From the NCBI GenBank assembly GCA_947164825.1, contig CAMUYE010000012.1:1-38039 (forward strand): a DNA stretch of 38,039 nt, written 5' to 3'. The position numbers were made by a program, and so were the translations under genes. The notes beneath the pieces are model-generated. The model searched no databases. It was not told the origin of the DNA and worked only from the letters and a program-made list of their open reading frames with translations. The DNA is from an uncultured Clostridia bacterium. Its GTDB lineage: Bacteria > Bacillota > Clostridia > Oscillospirales > Oscillospiraceae. Position 1 is the stretch's first letter; each line of letters opens with the position of its first letter. Shown piece by piece: positions 1 through 10,100 of this stretch.

Positions 1-3046
<3,046 letters not shown>

Positions 3047-3097
3047 GGGAATTACCTCCTAATCAAAGGGACATAGGTCCCGTATTTTGACAACCAT

Positions 3098-3125
3098 AAT
3101 ATAACAGAAAAGTTCCTGTTTGTAA
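3098..3125 (-). promoter_or_regulatory. Candidate sigma-70-type promoter for PFOR
   Basis: On the minus strand TTACAA (3120-3125) is followed after 16 nt by TATATT (3098-3103); TATTAT offset by two bases is an alternative -10. It lies about 50 nt upstream of the TTG start and its ribosome site. It is divergent from the glycosyltransferase promoter. Confidence 0.5.
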
Positions 3126-3205
3126 ATGGAAAAAAGAAAAACTTTTGTTAATTTGGCATATGCGTTTTTCGAATAGCACGGCTTTTTCGGTCTTGCAAAA
3201 AAAAC

Positions 3206-3234
3206 TTGATGTTTTATTCTCCGTTTGTTATACT
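3206..3234 (+). promoter_or_regulatory. Candidate sigma-70-type promoter for the TagA-like gene
   Basis: TTGATG (3206-3211), 17-nt spacer, TATACT (3229-3234), in an AT-rich stretch 35 nt upstream of the ATG at 3269. Confidence 0.6.
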
Positions 3235-3268
3235 ATAATCCATAAGATCATAAAAGGGAGAGTTTTCC

Positions 3269-3985
3269 ATGAAGCAGGAAATCCTCGGATTACAATTTGA
3301 CAAGGTGACCATGGACGAAGCCCTTACGATCGGGGAAGCCTTTCTGGACGGGGATCACGCCGCCGTGGTGGTAACGCCGAACGCGGAGATCGGCTACGAC
3401 GCCTCCAAGGACCCGGAATTCTGCGCCATGCTGAACCAGGCAGATCTGATGCTGCCGGACGGCGCCGGCGTGGTTCTGGCGGCGAAGCTGCGCAAGACGC
3501 CTCTGAAGGGCAAGGTGGCCGGCATCGACTTTGCCCGGAATATGCTCTCCGTCTTCGCCCGCCGGGGCACCCGGCTCTATCTGCTGGGCTCCAAGCCCGG
3601 CGTGGCCGAGCAGGCCGCGGAGAAAATGAAGGAGCTGGCGCCGGGCCTTGTGATCTGCGGGACGGCGGACGGCTATTTCAAGGACGAAGCGCCTGTGATC
3701 GAGAAGATCAACGAGGCTGGGGCGGAAGCCCTCTTCGTCTGTCTGGGCGCCCCCAAGCAGGAAAAATTCATGTTCGATCATCGGGACGAGCTGAAAAGCG
3801 TCCGCCTGATGGCCGGTCTCGGCGGCAGTCTGGACGGCTTTGCGGGCAACGTCAAGCGGGCGCCGGACTGGATGATCAAAACGAATCTGGAATGGTTCTA
3901 CCGGCTCTGCAAGGAGCCGAAACGCATCGGCCGCATGATGCGGCTGCCGAAGTACGTTCTGAAGGCAGTTTTAGCAAAGAATTGA
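3269..3985 (+). CDS. WecG/TagA/CpsF-family glycosyltransferase
   Basis: Glycosyltransferase family 26. Members transfer N-acetylmannosamine(uronic acid)-type sugars to undecaprenyl-PP-GlcNAc in wall teichoic acid or exopolysaccharide linkage-unit synthesis, acting at the cytoplasmic face of the membrane. 238 residues, normal for the family. Signature blocks in order: TPNAEIGYDA (36-45), LPDGAGVV (62-69; D64 is the likely catalytic aspartate by analogy with TagA), ICGTADGYF, VCLGAPKQEKF, and GGSLDGFAGNVKRAPDW. The C-terminal LEWFYRLCKEPKRIGRMMRLPKY segment is the basic appendage implicated in membrane association. GGGAGA precedes the ATG by about 8 nt. No teichoic-acid or capsule cluster surrounds it, so the exact sugar and polymer are not determinable here. 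Confidence 0.92.
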   Translation: MKQEILGLQFDKVTMDEALTIGEAFLDGDHAAVVVTPNAEIGYDASKDPEFCAMLNQADLMLPDGAGVVLAAKLRKTPLKGKVAGIDFARNMLSVFARRGTRLYLLGSKPGVAEQAAEKMKELAPGLVICGTADGYFKDEAPVIEKINEAGAEALFVCLGAPKQEKFMFDHRDELKSVRLMAGLGGSLDGFAGNVKRAPDWMIKTNLEWFYRLCKEPKRIGRMMRLPKYVLKAVLAKN

Positions 3986-4002
3986 ACGGCGATAGCTTAC
4001 GA

Positions 4003-4030
4003 GGCATCAGGGATCAGGCATCAGGCATCA
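4003..4030 (+). repeat. Heptad array H1, 4 units
   Basis: Units GGCATCA, GGGATCA, GGCATCA, GGCATCA, directly followed by the constant flank GACCCGCCTGTAG of palindrome B1. Confidence 0.95.
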
Positions 4031-4083
4031 GACCCGCCTGTAGCGGCGCACAGTGTGCGCCACGGCGTTCCCCGCACGGACGA
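4031..4083. repeat. Palindromic module B1
   Basis: Left flank GACCCGCCTGTAG, palindrome at 4045-4061 (arms GGCGCACA / TGTGCGCC around one base), right flank CGGCGTTCCCCGCACGGACGA. Heptads abut both ends. Confidence 0.9.
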
Positions 4084-4111
4084 GGCAACAGGCAACAGGC
4101 AACAGGCAACA
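4084..4111 (+). repeat. Heptad array H2, 4 units
   Basis: Four perfect GGCAACA units immediately right of module B1. Confidence 0.95.
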
Positions 4112-4125
4112 GGGGAGACGACAGA

Positions 4126-4171
4126 ACACGCCGTAGGGGCGGCCATTGGCCGTCCGGCGTTCCCTGCCCGG
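4126..4171. repeat. Palindromic module B2
   Basis: Flank ACACGCCGTAG, stem at 4137-4155 (arms GGGCGGCCA / TGGCCGTCC, nine pairs with one G-T wobble), then GGCGTTCCCTGCCCGG. Same frame as B1 but a different stem sequence. Confidence 0.85.
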
Positions 4172-4178
4172 ATACATA

Positions 4179-4206
4179 ATGCAAAATGCAAGATGCAAAA
4201 TGCAAA
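4179..4206 (+). repeat. Heptad array H3, 4 units of a different sequence
   Basis: Units ATGCAAA, ATGCAAG, ATGCAAA, ATGCAAA. The period and copy number match H1/H2 but the unit sequence is unrelated. It runs into module A1. Confidence 0.95.
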
Positions 4207-4220
4207 ATGGGACGGGGGGA

Positions 4221-4264
4221 CGCGGATTGCCACGGCCAGTTTGCGAACTGGCCTCGCAATGACA
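4221..4264. repeat. Hairpin module A1
   Basis: Outer pair ATTGC (4226-4230) / GCAAT (4256-4260) encloses an inner 8-bp perfect stem at 4234-4253 (GGCCAGTT / AACTGGCC, loop TGCG). The outer frame CGGATTGCCACG...CTCGCAATGACA is shared with A2. Confidence 0.85.
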
Positions 4265-4309
4265 CGCCTGTAGCGCGGGCAATCTGCCCGCCATGCCGCG
4301 TACCAACGA
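4261..4309. repeat. Palindromic module B3
   Basis: Flank GACACGCCTGTAG, stem at 4275-4291 (arms GCGGGCA / TGCCCGC around ATC), then a diverged right flank ending ACGA before heptads. Confidence 0.85.
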
Positions 4310-4337
4310 GGCAACAGGCAACAGGCATCAGGCATCA
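4310..4337 (+). repeat. Heptad array H4, 4 units
   Basis: Units GGCAACA, GGCAACA, GGCATCA, GGCATCA. Both unit variants occur in one array, joining module B3 to B4. Confidence 0.95.
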
Positions 4338-4390
4338 GACCCGCCCGTAGCGGCGCACAGTGTGCGCCACGGCGTTCCCCGCTCGGAGGA
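4338..4390. repeat. Palindromic module B4
   Basis: Near-identical to B1: flank GACCCGCCCGTAG, stem 4352-4368 (GGCGCACA / TGTGCGCC), right flank CGGCGTTCCCCGCTCGGAGGA. Confidence 0.9.
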
Positions 4391-4418
4391 GGCATCAGGC
4401 AACAGGCATCAGGCATCA
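4391..4418 (+). repeat. Heptad array H5, 4 units
   Basis: Units GGCATCA, GGCAACA, GGCATCA, GGCATCA between modules B4 and B5. Confidence 0.95.
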
Positions 4419-4470
4419 GACCCGCCTGTAGCGGCGCACAGTGTGCGCCACAGGTACCCCGCACGGACGA
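4419..4470. repeat. Palindromic module B5
   Basis: Flank GACCCGCCTGTAG, stem 4433-4449 (GGCGCACA / TGTGCGCC), right flank ACAGGTACCCCGCACGGACGA. Confidence 0.9.
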
Positions 4471-4498
4471 GGCATCAGGGATCAGGCATCAGGCATCA
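4471..4498 (+). repeat. Heptad array H6, 4 units
   Basis: Units GGCATCA, GGGATCA, GGCATCA, GGCATCA. The unit order is identical to H1. Followed by GGGGACGG and module A2. Confidence 0.95.
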
Positions 4499-4510
4499 GG
4501 GGACGGGGGA

Positions 4511-4549
4511 TGCGGATTGCCACGGGCCGTGCCGGCCCTCGCAATGACA
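4511..4549. repeat. Hairpin module A2
   Basis: Same outer frame as A1 (ATTGC 4516-4520 / GCAAT 4541-4545). The inner stem is different: GGGCCG / CGGCCC (4524-4538) with loop TGC. Both arms changed together relative to A1. Confidence 0.85.
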
Positions 4550-4564
4550 AAATCGGGGTGGATA

Positions 4565-4612
4565 CCGCCTGTAGGGACGGCACTTTGCCGTCCGCGTCCC
4601 CCGCACGGACGA
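4565..4612. repeat. Palindromic module B6
   Basis: Flank ACCGCCTGTAGG, stem at 4575-4593 (GGACGGCA / TGCCGTCC, loop CTT), right flank GCGTCCCCCGCACGGACGA, then heptads. Confidence 0.9.
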
Positions 4613-4626
4613 GGCATCAGGCATCA
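4613..4626 (+). repeat. Heptad array H7, 2 units
   Basis: Two GGCATCA units, then GACACGCCTGT, which is the left flank of a B module. Here it is interrupted by the foldable element at 4638. Confidence 0.85.
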
Positions 4627-4637
4627 GACACGCCTGT

Positions 4638-4737
4638 TTGGTGTTCCTATGACGTAACCGGATACCACGTTCGGTATGAATGCTTGAAAGAGCGGCTATA
4701 TCTGTCCAAGTGCCTTGGGTGAAAATAGAAACACCAA
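4638..4737. ncRNA. Candidate 100-nt foldable element closed by a 13-bp inverted repeat
   Basis: TTGGTGTTCCTAT (4638-4650) pairs with 4725-4737 at 12 of 13 positions. Inside lie ATACC/GGTAT (4662-4666, 4673-4677), a weak GCT/AGC (4682-4693) and CCAAG/CTTGG (4706-4718), so it can fold as a closed multi-branch structure. It occupies the place where a B-module stem would follow GACACGCCTGT. Whether it is transcribed, and from which strand, is unknown. A miniature inverted-repeat element is the main alternative. Not a tRNA. Confidence 0.4.
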
Positions 4738-4804
4738 TATTTGTGTGCATTGCAGACCTTGGAACGGGGGGCAAGAATTCAATTTTCCTGTCTCTTGCGT
4801 GCGG

Positions 4805-4859
4805 TGCCTGATGCCTGAACTCGAAGAGTCACGAAGTATGCCTGTTTCCTGATGCCTGA
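4805..4859 (-). repeat. Inverted heptads H8 (2 + 3 units)
   Basis: TGCCTGA twice (4805-4818), then after 20 nt TGCCTGT, TTCCTGA, TGCCTGA (4839-4859). These are reverse complements of the GGCATCA-class units, so the block ends in heptads of opposite orientation just upstream of tmk. Confidence 0.85.
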
Positions 4860-4898
4860 TGAATCATTATCTTTAACACAAAATGCAGAGGTATTTCA

Positions 4899-5567
4899 AT
4901 GGGAAAACTGATCGTATTGGAAGGGACCGACGGGTCCGGAAAGTCTACGCAGTTTGCGCTGCTCAAAAAACGGCTGGAGGATGAGGGGATCGTCTTTCAC
5001 ACCCTGGTGTTTCCGCGCTACAACGAGCCGTCCTCCTCCCTGATCCGCATGTATCTGAACGGGGAATTCGGCTCGGAGCCCGGGGACGTCAACGCCTACG
5101 CCGCCTCCATCTTCTATGCGGTGGACCGCTACGCTTCCTACCGGATGGACTGGAAGGACTGGTATGAAACGGGCGGCCTGATCCTGTCGGACCGCTATAC
5201 CACCTCCAACGCGGTCCATCAGGGCGCGAAAGTGCCCGACGAAGAGCGGCCCGCCTTCTTCCGCTGGCTCTGCGAGCTGGAATATGAGAAGATGGGACTG
5301 CCGAAGCCCGATCTGGTCCTCTATCTGGACATGCCCACGGAGCTGACCGAGACCCTGATGCGGAAGCGGGAATCCGACACCCACACCCACGCGGACATCC
5401 ACGAAAAGAACCTGAACTATCTCATGCACTGCCGCCGCACGGGCCTGGAGGCCGCGGAGGCCCTGGGCTGGAAACGGGTCTCCTGTGCAAAAAACGGCGT
5501 CATCCGGCCCATCGAAGAGATCCACGAAGAGCTGTATCAAACCGTCAGACGCTGTATGGAGGACTGA
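4899..5567 (+). CDS. tmk: Thymidylate kinase
   Basis: Phosphorylates dTMP to dTDP with ATP, a cytoplasmic step in dTTP supply. P-loop GTDGSGKST at residues 9-17. The DR[YH] substrate motif SDRYTTSNAVHQG is at 97-109, and LYLDMPTELTETLMRKRE matches the LxLDxP...R lid region. 222 residues, slightly longer than the usual 205-215. AGAGGT (4887-4892) lies 6 nt upstream of the ATG. First gene of a tight plus-strand run: the DJ-1-family gene begins 2 nt after its stop. The repeat block directly upstream separates it from the TagA-like gene, and I see no clear promoter between the last inverted heptad and the ribosome site. Confidence 0.93.
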   Translation: MGKLIVLEGTDGSGKSTQFALLKKRLEDEGIVFHTLVFPRYNEPSSSLIRMYLNGEFGSEPGDVNAYAASIFYAVDRYASYRMDWKDWYETGGLILSDRYTTSNAVHQGAKVPDEERPAFFRWLCELEYEKMGLPKPDLVLYLDMPTELTETLMRKRESDTHTHADIHEKNLNYLMHCRRTGLEAAEALGWKRVSCAKNGVIRPIEEIHEELYQTVRRCMED

Positions 5568-5569
5568 AT

Positions 5570-6112
5570 ATGGTTTATATCTTTTTGGCTACCGGCTTTG
5601 AGGAGATCGAAGCCCTGACCCCCTGCGACCTGCTGCGGCGGGCCGGGCTGGAAGTGGCCCTGGTGGGCGTCAACGGTATGGAGATCGTCGGGTCCCACGG
5701 GATCCGGGTGCGGGCGGACATTCCCCTCGACGCGGTCCATGTGGAACAGGCGGAAATGCTCGTTCTGCCAGGCGGCCTGCGGGGCGTCCAGTCGCTTCTG
5801 AACTGCAGGGCGGCCCTGGAACAGGTACGCCGCGGCTGGGAAACGGAGAAGTTCGTCTGCGCCATTTGCGCCGCTCCGACCGTTCTCGCGTCTCTGGGCA
5901 TCGTCGGCGATCGCGAGGCCGTCTGCTACCCAGGCAAGGAGCCGGAGATGGGGGCTGCCAGGATCGTGGACGCTCCCGTGGTGCGCAGCGGCAGGCTGAT
6001 CACCGGCCGGGCCGCAGGCGCTTCCGTGCCCTTCGCCCTGGCTTTGATCGAAGCCCTGAAGGGCAGGGAAGAGGCGGAGCGGATCGCAAAGCAGATCGTT
6101 TATGAGGGATAA
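5570..6112 (+). CDS. DJ-1/PfpI-family protein (YajL/DJ-1 subclass)
   Basis: 180 residues with the DJ-1 fold signatures: FLATGFEEIEALTPCDLLRRAG at the N-terminus (E14 matches the conserved glutamate that polarises the active cysteine), LVLPGG (65-69), and the nucleophile elbow AICAAPTVLA with C100. Family members act as glyoxalases, protein or nucleotide deglycases, or redox chaperones; the precise substrate cannot be read from sequence. It starts 2 nt after the tmk stop and ends 2 nt before ispG, so it is almost certainly co-transcribed and translationally coupled with both. Confidence 0.88.
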   Translation: MVYIFLATGFEEIEALTPCDLLRRAGLEVALVGVNGMEIVGSHGIRVRADIPLDAVHVEQAEMLVLPGGLRGVQSLLNCRAALEQVRRGWETEKFVCAICAAPTVLASLGIVGDREAVCYPGKEPEMGAARIVDAPVVRSGRLITGRAAGASVPFALALIEALKGREEAERIAKQIVYEG

Positions 6113-6114
6113 CT

Positions 6115-7152
6115 ATGACCAAACAAATCAAAGTCGGCTCCGTCCCGGTCGGCGGCGGCGCGCCGGTCTCCGTTCAGTCCATGTGCAACACGAAGACCAC
6201 CGACGTGGAGGGGAGCCTGGACCAGATCAAGGCCCTGTATACCGCCGGCTGCGAGATCGTCCGGCTGACGGTTCCCACCCTGGAGGCCGCGGAGGCCTTC
6301 GGAAAGATCGCTGATCGGAGCCCCCTGCCTCTGGTGGCGGACATCCACTTCGACTACCGCTGCGCCATCGCCGCAGCGGAGCACGGCGCGGCGAAGATCC
6401 GCATCAACCCCGGCAACATCGGCGGGGAGGACCGGGTCAAGGCCGTGGTGGACTGCTGCAAGGCCCATCACATCCCCATCCGGGTGGGGGTCAACGGCGG
6501 CAGCCTGGAAAAGGAGCTGCTGGAGAAGTACGGCCATCCGACCCCGGAAGCCCTGGTGGAGTCCGCCTTCGGCCACATCCGCCTGCTGGAAAAGTACGGC
6601 TTCTATGATACCTGCGTGTCCATGAAATCCTCCAGCGTGCCCCTGATGATGGCGGCCTACCGGCTCTTTGCCTCCCAGTCCGACTATCCGCTCCACGTGG
6701 GCGTCACCGAGACCGGTACCGAGTACATGGGCACGATCAAGTCCGCCATGGGCATCGGCGGCCTGCTCTGCATGGGCATCGGCGACACAATCCGGGTTTC
6801 CCTGACCGCCGATCCGGTCAAGGAGGTCGTTGCCGGAAAAGCCATACTCAAAGCCGCCGGTCTGCGGAAGGAGGGCGTCAACATCGTCTCCTGTCCCACC
6901 TGCGGACGGACGCAGATCGACCTGATCGGCCTGGCGAACCGGGTCGAAGAAGCCCTGAAGGACTGTAAAAAGCCCATTACCGTGGCAGTTATGGGCTGCA
7001 TCGTCAACGGCCCCGGCGAGGCCCGGGAGGCCGACGTGGGCGTGGCAGGCGGCGACGGCTGCGGCGTCCTCTTCGTCAAGGGCGAGCTGAAGGAACGGCT
7101 GCCCTACGACGAGCTCCTGCCCGCGCTGCTGCGTTACGTAGAAAATATCTGA
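6115..7152 (+). CDS. ispG: 4-hydroxy-3-methylbut-2-en-1-yl diphosphate synthase (flavodoxin)
   Basis: Penultimate enzyme of the MEP isoprenoid pathway: converts methylerythritol cyclodiphosphate to HMBPP using a [4Fe-4S] cluster. TIM-barrel N-terminal part with VQSMCNTKTTDV (20-31), VADIHFDYR (74-82) and INPGNIG (97-103). The cluster cysteines are C260 and C263 (CPTCGR) and C295 (MGCIVNGPGEA); E302 is the fourth-ligand glutamate of the family. 345 residues, the bacterial single-domain form. Its position directly upstream of polC matches the common Bacillota ispG-polC order; dxr and rseP, often next to it, are not here. Confidence 0.96.
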   Translation: MTKQIKVGSVPVGGGAPVSVQSMCNTKTTDVEGSLDQIKALYTAGCEIVRLTVPTLEAAEAFGKIADRSPLPLVADIHFDYRCAIAAAEHGAAKIRINPGNIGGEDRVKAVVDCCKAHHIPIRVGVNGGSLEKELLEKYGHPTPEALVESAFGHIRLLEKYGFYDTCVSMKSSSVPLMMAAYRLFASQSDYPLHVGVTETGTEYMGTIKSAMGIGGLLCMGIGDTIRVSLTADPVKEVVAGKAILKAAGLRKEGVNIVSCPTCGRTQIDLIGLANRVEEALKDCKKPITVAVMGCIVNGPGEAREADVGVAGGDGCGVLFVKGELKERLPYDELLPALLRYVENI

Positions 7153-7166
7153 TTACTTATGCTGAA

Positions 7167-10100
7167 ATGAATGAAAACCTTTCTCTTCTGACCCTCTTCC
7201 CCGGCCTGGAGCCGGGGGAGGAGGCGGAAGCCCTCTTACAACGGAATACGGTGGAACAAGTCGACCTCCGCGTGAAAGAGCGGGAGGTCTCCGTTGTGGT
7301 ACGCAGCGAGGTCTGGCTGCCCCTTGGGCTGCTGACGAAATTCGAACAGAAGATCAAGGAGCAATACGAGCTGAAAACCGCGTCCGTCGAGCCCCGCTAT
7401 GACCCCGCCGTGTTAAAGGATCTGGATCTTTCGGACCTGACCGGCCTGCTGACGGGCTTTTGTCCCTCCGCGCCCGCGATCCTGGCAGGCTGCCGCTGGG
7501 AGATCGAGGAGACCACGATCCACGCCCATCTGCGGGCAAACGGCGTCGACGAGCTGCGGCCGGCGCTCCGGCGGACGGAGGACTGGCTCAGCGCCTGCTT
7601 CGGCGTTCCCGTGCACCTGGAACTGCACGGCGGAAAGGAACTGAGCGCCGAGGAGCTCTTTGCCGAGACGAAGCGCATCCGCGAGCAGGCCAGGGAACAG
7701 GCCCCGGCCCCGGTGATCCAGGCGGCGCAGCCCCGTTCCAACGGCAGGAAAGAGGAGCAGAGCCCCGGCATGATCTTTGGCAAGCCCTTCTTTCAGGAGC
7801 CCATTCCCATGCGCGGGCTCAACGCGGACATGTTCAAGGTCTGCGTGGAGGGCGAGGTGTTCTCCGTCAATCACAAGGAGCTGCCCAAGGCCAAGGCCGT
7901 GGTCGTCAGCTTCTATATGACGGACCATAGCGGCTCCGTCTGCGTCAATCAGTACATGGAGGAAGCCAAGGCAAAGCCCATCCTGGACGCCATTCAGGGG
8001 CCGAACCCCAAGAAGCACAAGCCCGGCAGCTATATCCGCGTCTACGGCAAGGTCACGGTCAACCGCTACGACGGCGAGCTGGTGATCCAGCCCTATTCCA
8101 TTCGGGAGGCGCAGCGGCCCGAACGGCGGGACACGGCAAAGGAAAAGCGGGTGGAGCTGCATCTGCACACCAAAATGTCCGCCATGGACGCCCTCACCGA
8201 CACCGGCGAAGCCATTGCCCGGGCGGCGAAATGGGGCCATCGGGCCATCGCCGTCACCGACCACGGCGTGACCCATTCCTTCACCGACGCCCTGGCGAAT
8301 TCCAAAACGAAGATCGCCGGAAGCGACGAGCCCATCAAGATCCTCTACGGCTGCGAGGGCTATTACATCAACGACGTGGACACGGAGGACACGCCCGCCT
8401 CTCTGAAAACCTTCCGGACCTGCGTCTTCGGGGAGGGCGACGCGCCGCTGGACGGTGAATTCGTCGCCTTCGACGTGGAGGCCACGGGCCTGTCCCCGGA
8501 ACGGGACCGGATCATCGAGATCGGCGCGGTACGGATGCGGGACGGGGAGGTGCTGGATCGCTTCTCCACCTTCGTCGATCCGGAGCGGCTTTTGACCGAC
8601 GCCATTGTGGAGCTCACCGGGATTACCGACGAGATGCTTGCGGGCGCACCTTCGGAACGGGAGGCCATCACGGGCTTCCTGGAATTCTGCGGCGATCTGC
8701 CGCTGATCGCCCACAACGCCAGCTATGACCTGAGCATGATGAAAGCGGCCTGCCGCCGGCTGGGCCTGTCCTTTTCCCCGACCTGCGCGGATACCCTGGG
8801 CCTGGCCTGGGGCCTGCTGCCCCAGTTCACCAAGCGCAAGCTGGACGTTCTGGCGGAATACTTTGAGCTGCCGGACTTCGCCCACCATCGGGCCACCGAC
8901 GACGCCGTCACCTGCGGCCTGCTCTATCAGCGTTTTGCCGAACTGCTGCGGGCCCGGGGCCTGAGCAGGCTTCAGGAAGTCAACGAGGCCGTGGCGGGGG
9001 AAAGCGTCGGCTCCCATCCGACGCCGAAGGACGGCCGCATCCACCACATCCTGCTCTTTGCCAAGAATTCCCTGGGTCTGCGCAATCTCTACCGGCTGGT
9101 TTCCTATTCCAACCTCTATTATTTCCATACCCGCAGAGGCGGGAACGGCGCGCCGGTCATCCCCAAGTCAGAGCTGATCCGCTGGCGGGAGGGCCTGATC
9201 GTGGGCTCCGCCTGCGAGGCTGGCGAACTGTTTTCGGCCATCGTGGCGAAAAAGCCCAAGGCGGAGCTGGAACGGATCGCGTCGTTCTACGACTTCCTGG
9301 AAGTCCAGCCACTGGCCAACAATCGGTTTATGCTGCTCAACGGCATGGCGCAGTCTGAGGAGGAGCTGAAAGACTTCAACCGGACGGTGGTTCGCCTCGG
9401 CGAGACCCTGCAGAAACCGGTCTGCGCCACCGGAGACGTCCACTTCCTCGACCCGGAGGATGAGCTCTTCCGCCATATCCTCCTGGCCTCCAAGGGCTTT
9501 GACGACTGCGACCGGCCCAACCCCCTCTATTTCCGCACGACCGACGAGATGCTGGAGGAGTTCTCCTATCTCGGCGAGGAAAAGGCCTATGAGATCGTGG
9601 TGAAGAACACGAATCTGATCGCCGATCAATGCGACTGGGTGCGGCCTCTGCCCCACAATCTCTACGCGCCGAAAATCGAGAATTCCGTGGAGGATCTGAA
9701 GGCTCTGGTCTACGGGAAACTCCACCGCCTCTACGGCGAAAACCCGCCGGAGCTGATCTCCAAGCGCGTGGAGACCGAGCTCGGCGACATCATCAACTGC
9801 CACTACGACGTGATCTATATTTCCGCCCAGAAGCTGGTGCAGAACTCCCTGGAGCACGGCTATCTGGTGGGCTCCCGGGGCTCCGTGGGCTCCTCTTTGG
9901 TGGCCTATCTGGCCGGGATCACCGAGGTCAACTCCCTGCCGCCCCATTACCGCTGCCCGAATCCGGCCTGCAAGCACACCAGCTTTGAAGTCGCGGCGGG
10001 CTGCAAGTGCGGCGCGGATCTGCCGGACGCCGTATGCCCCGTCTGCGGGACGAAATACCAGAAGGACGGCTTCGCCATCCCCTTCGAGACCTTCCTGGGC

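Larger units (their letters stand above)
3986..4898. repeat. 913-nt intergenic block of stacked heptad arrays and palindromic modules
   Basis: No credible gene lies here. The block alternates 7-bp tandem arrays, six copies of a palindromic module (B) with constant flanks and variable stems, two copies of a second hairpin module (A), and one roughly 100-nt foldable element. Heptads read GGCATCA-type on the plus strand at the left and centre, and in inverted orientation (TGCCTGA) at the right edge (4805-4859), so the block has heptads in opposite orientations at its two ends. The arrays and modules are listed individually below. Stretch 4738-4804 holds nothing I recognise. Confidence 0.9.

Noticed and set aside
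4003-4626. CRISPR-like alternation of repeats and spacers
   Set aside because: Unit lengths and order are irregular, the 'spacers' are themselves repeats (palindromes), and no cas gene is nearby.
3892-4774. Several open frames of 70-147 codons across the repeat block
   Set aside because: They translate heptads and palindromes into repetitive Cys/Leu/Pro strings in many frames and on both strands, lacking ribosome sites.
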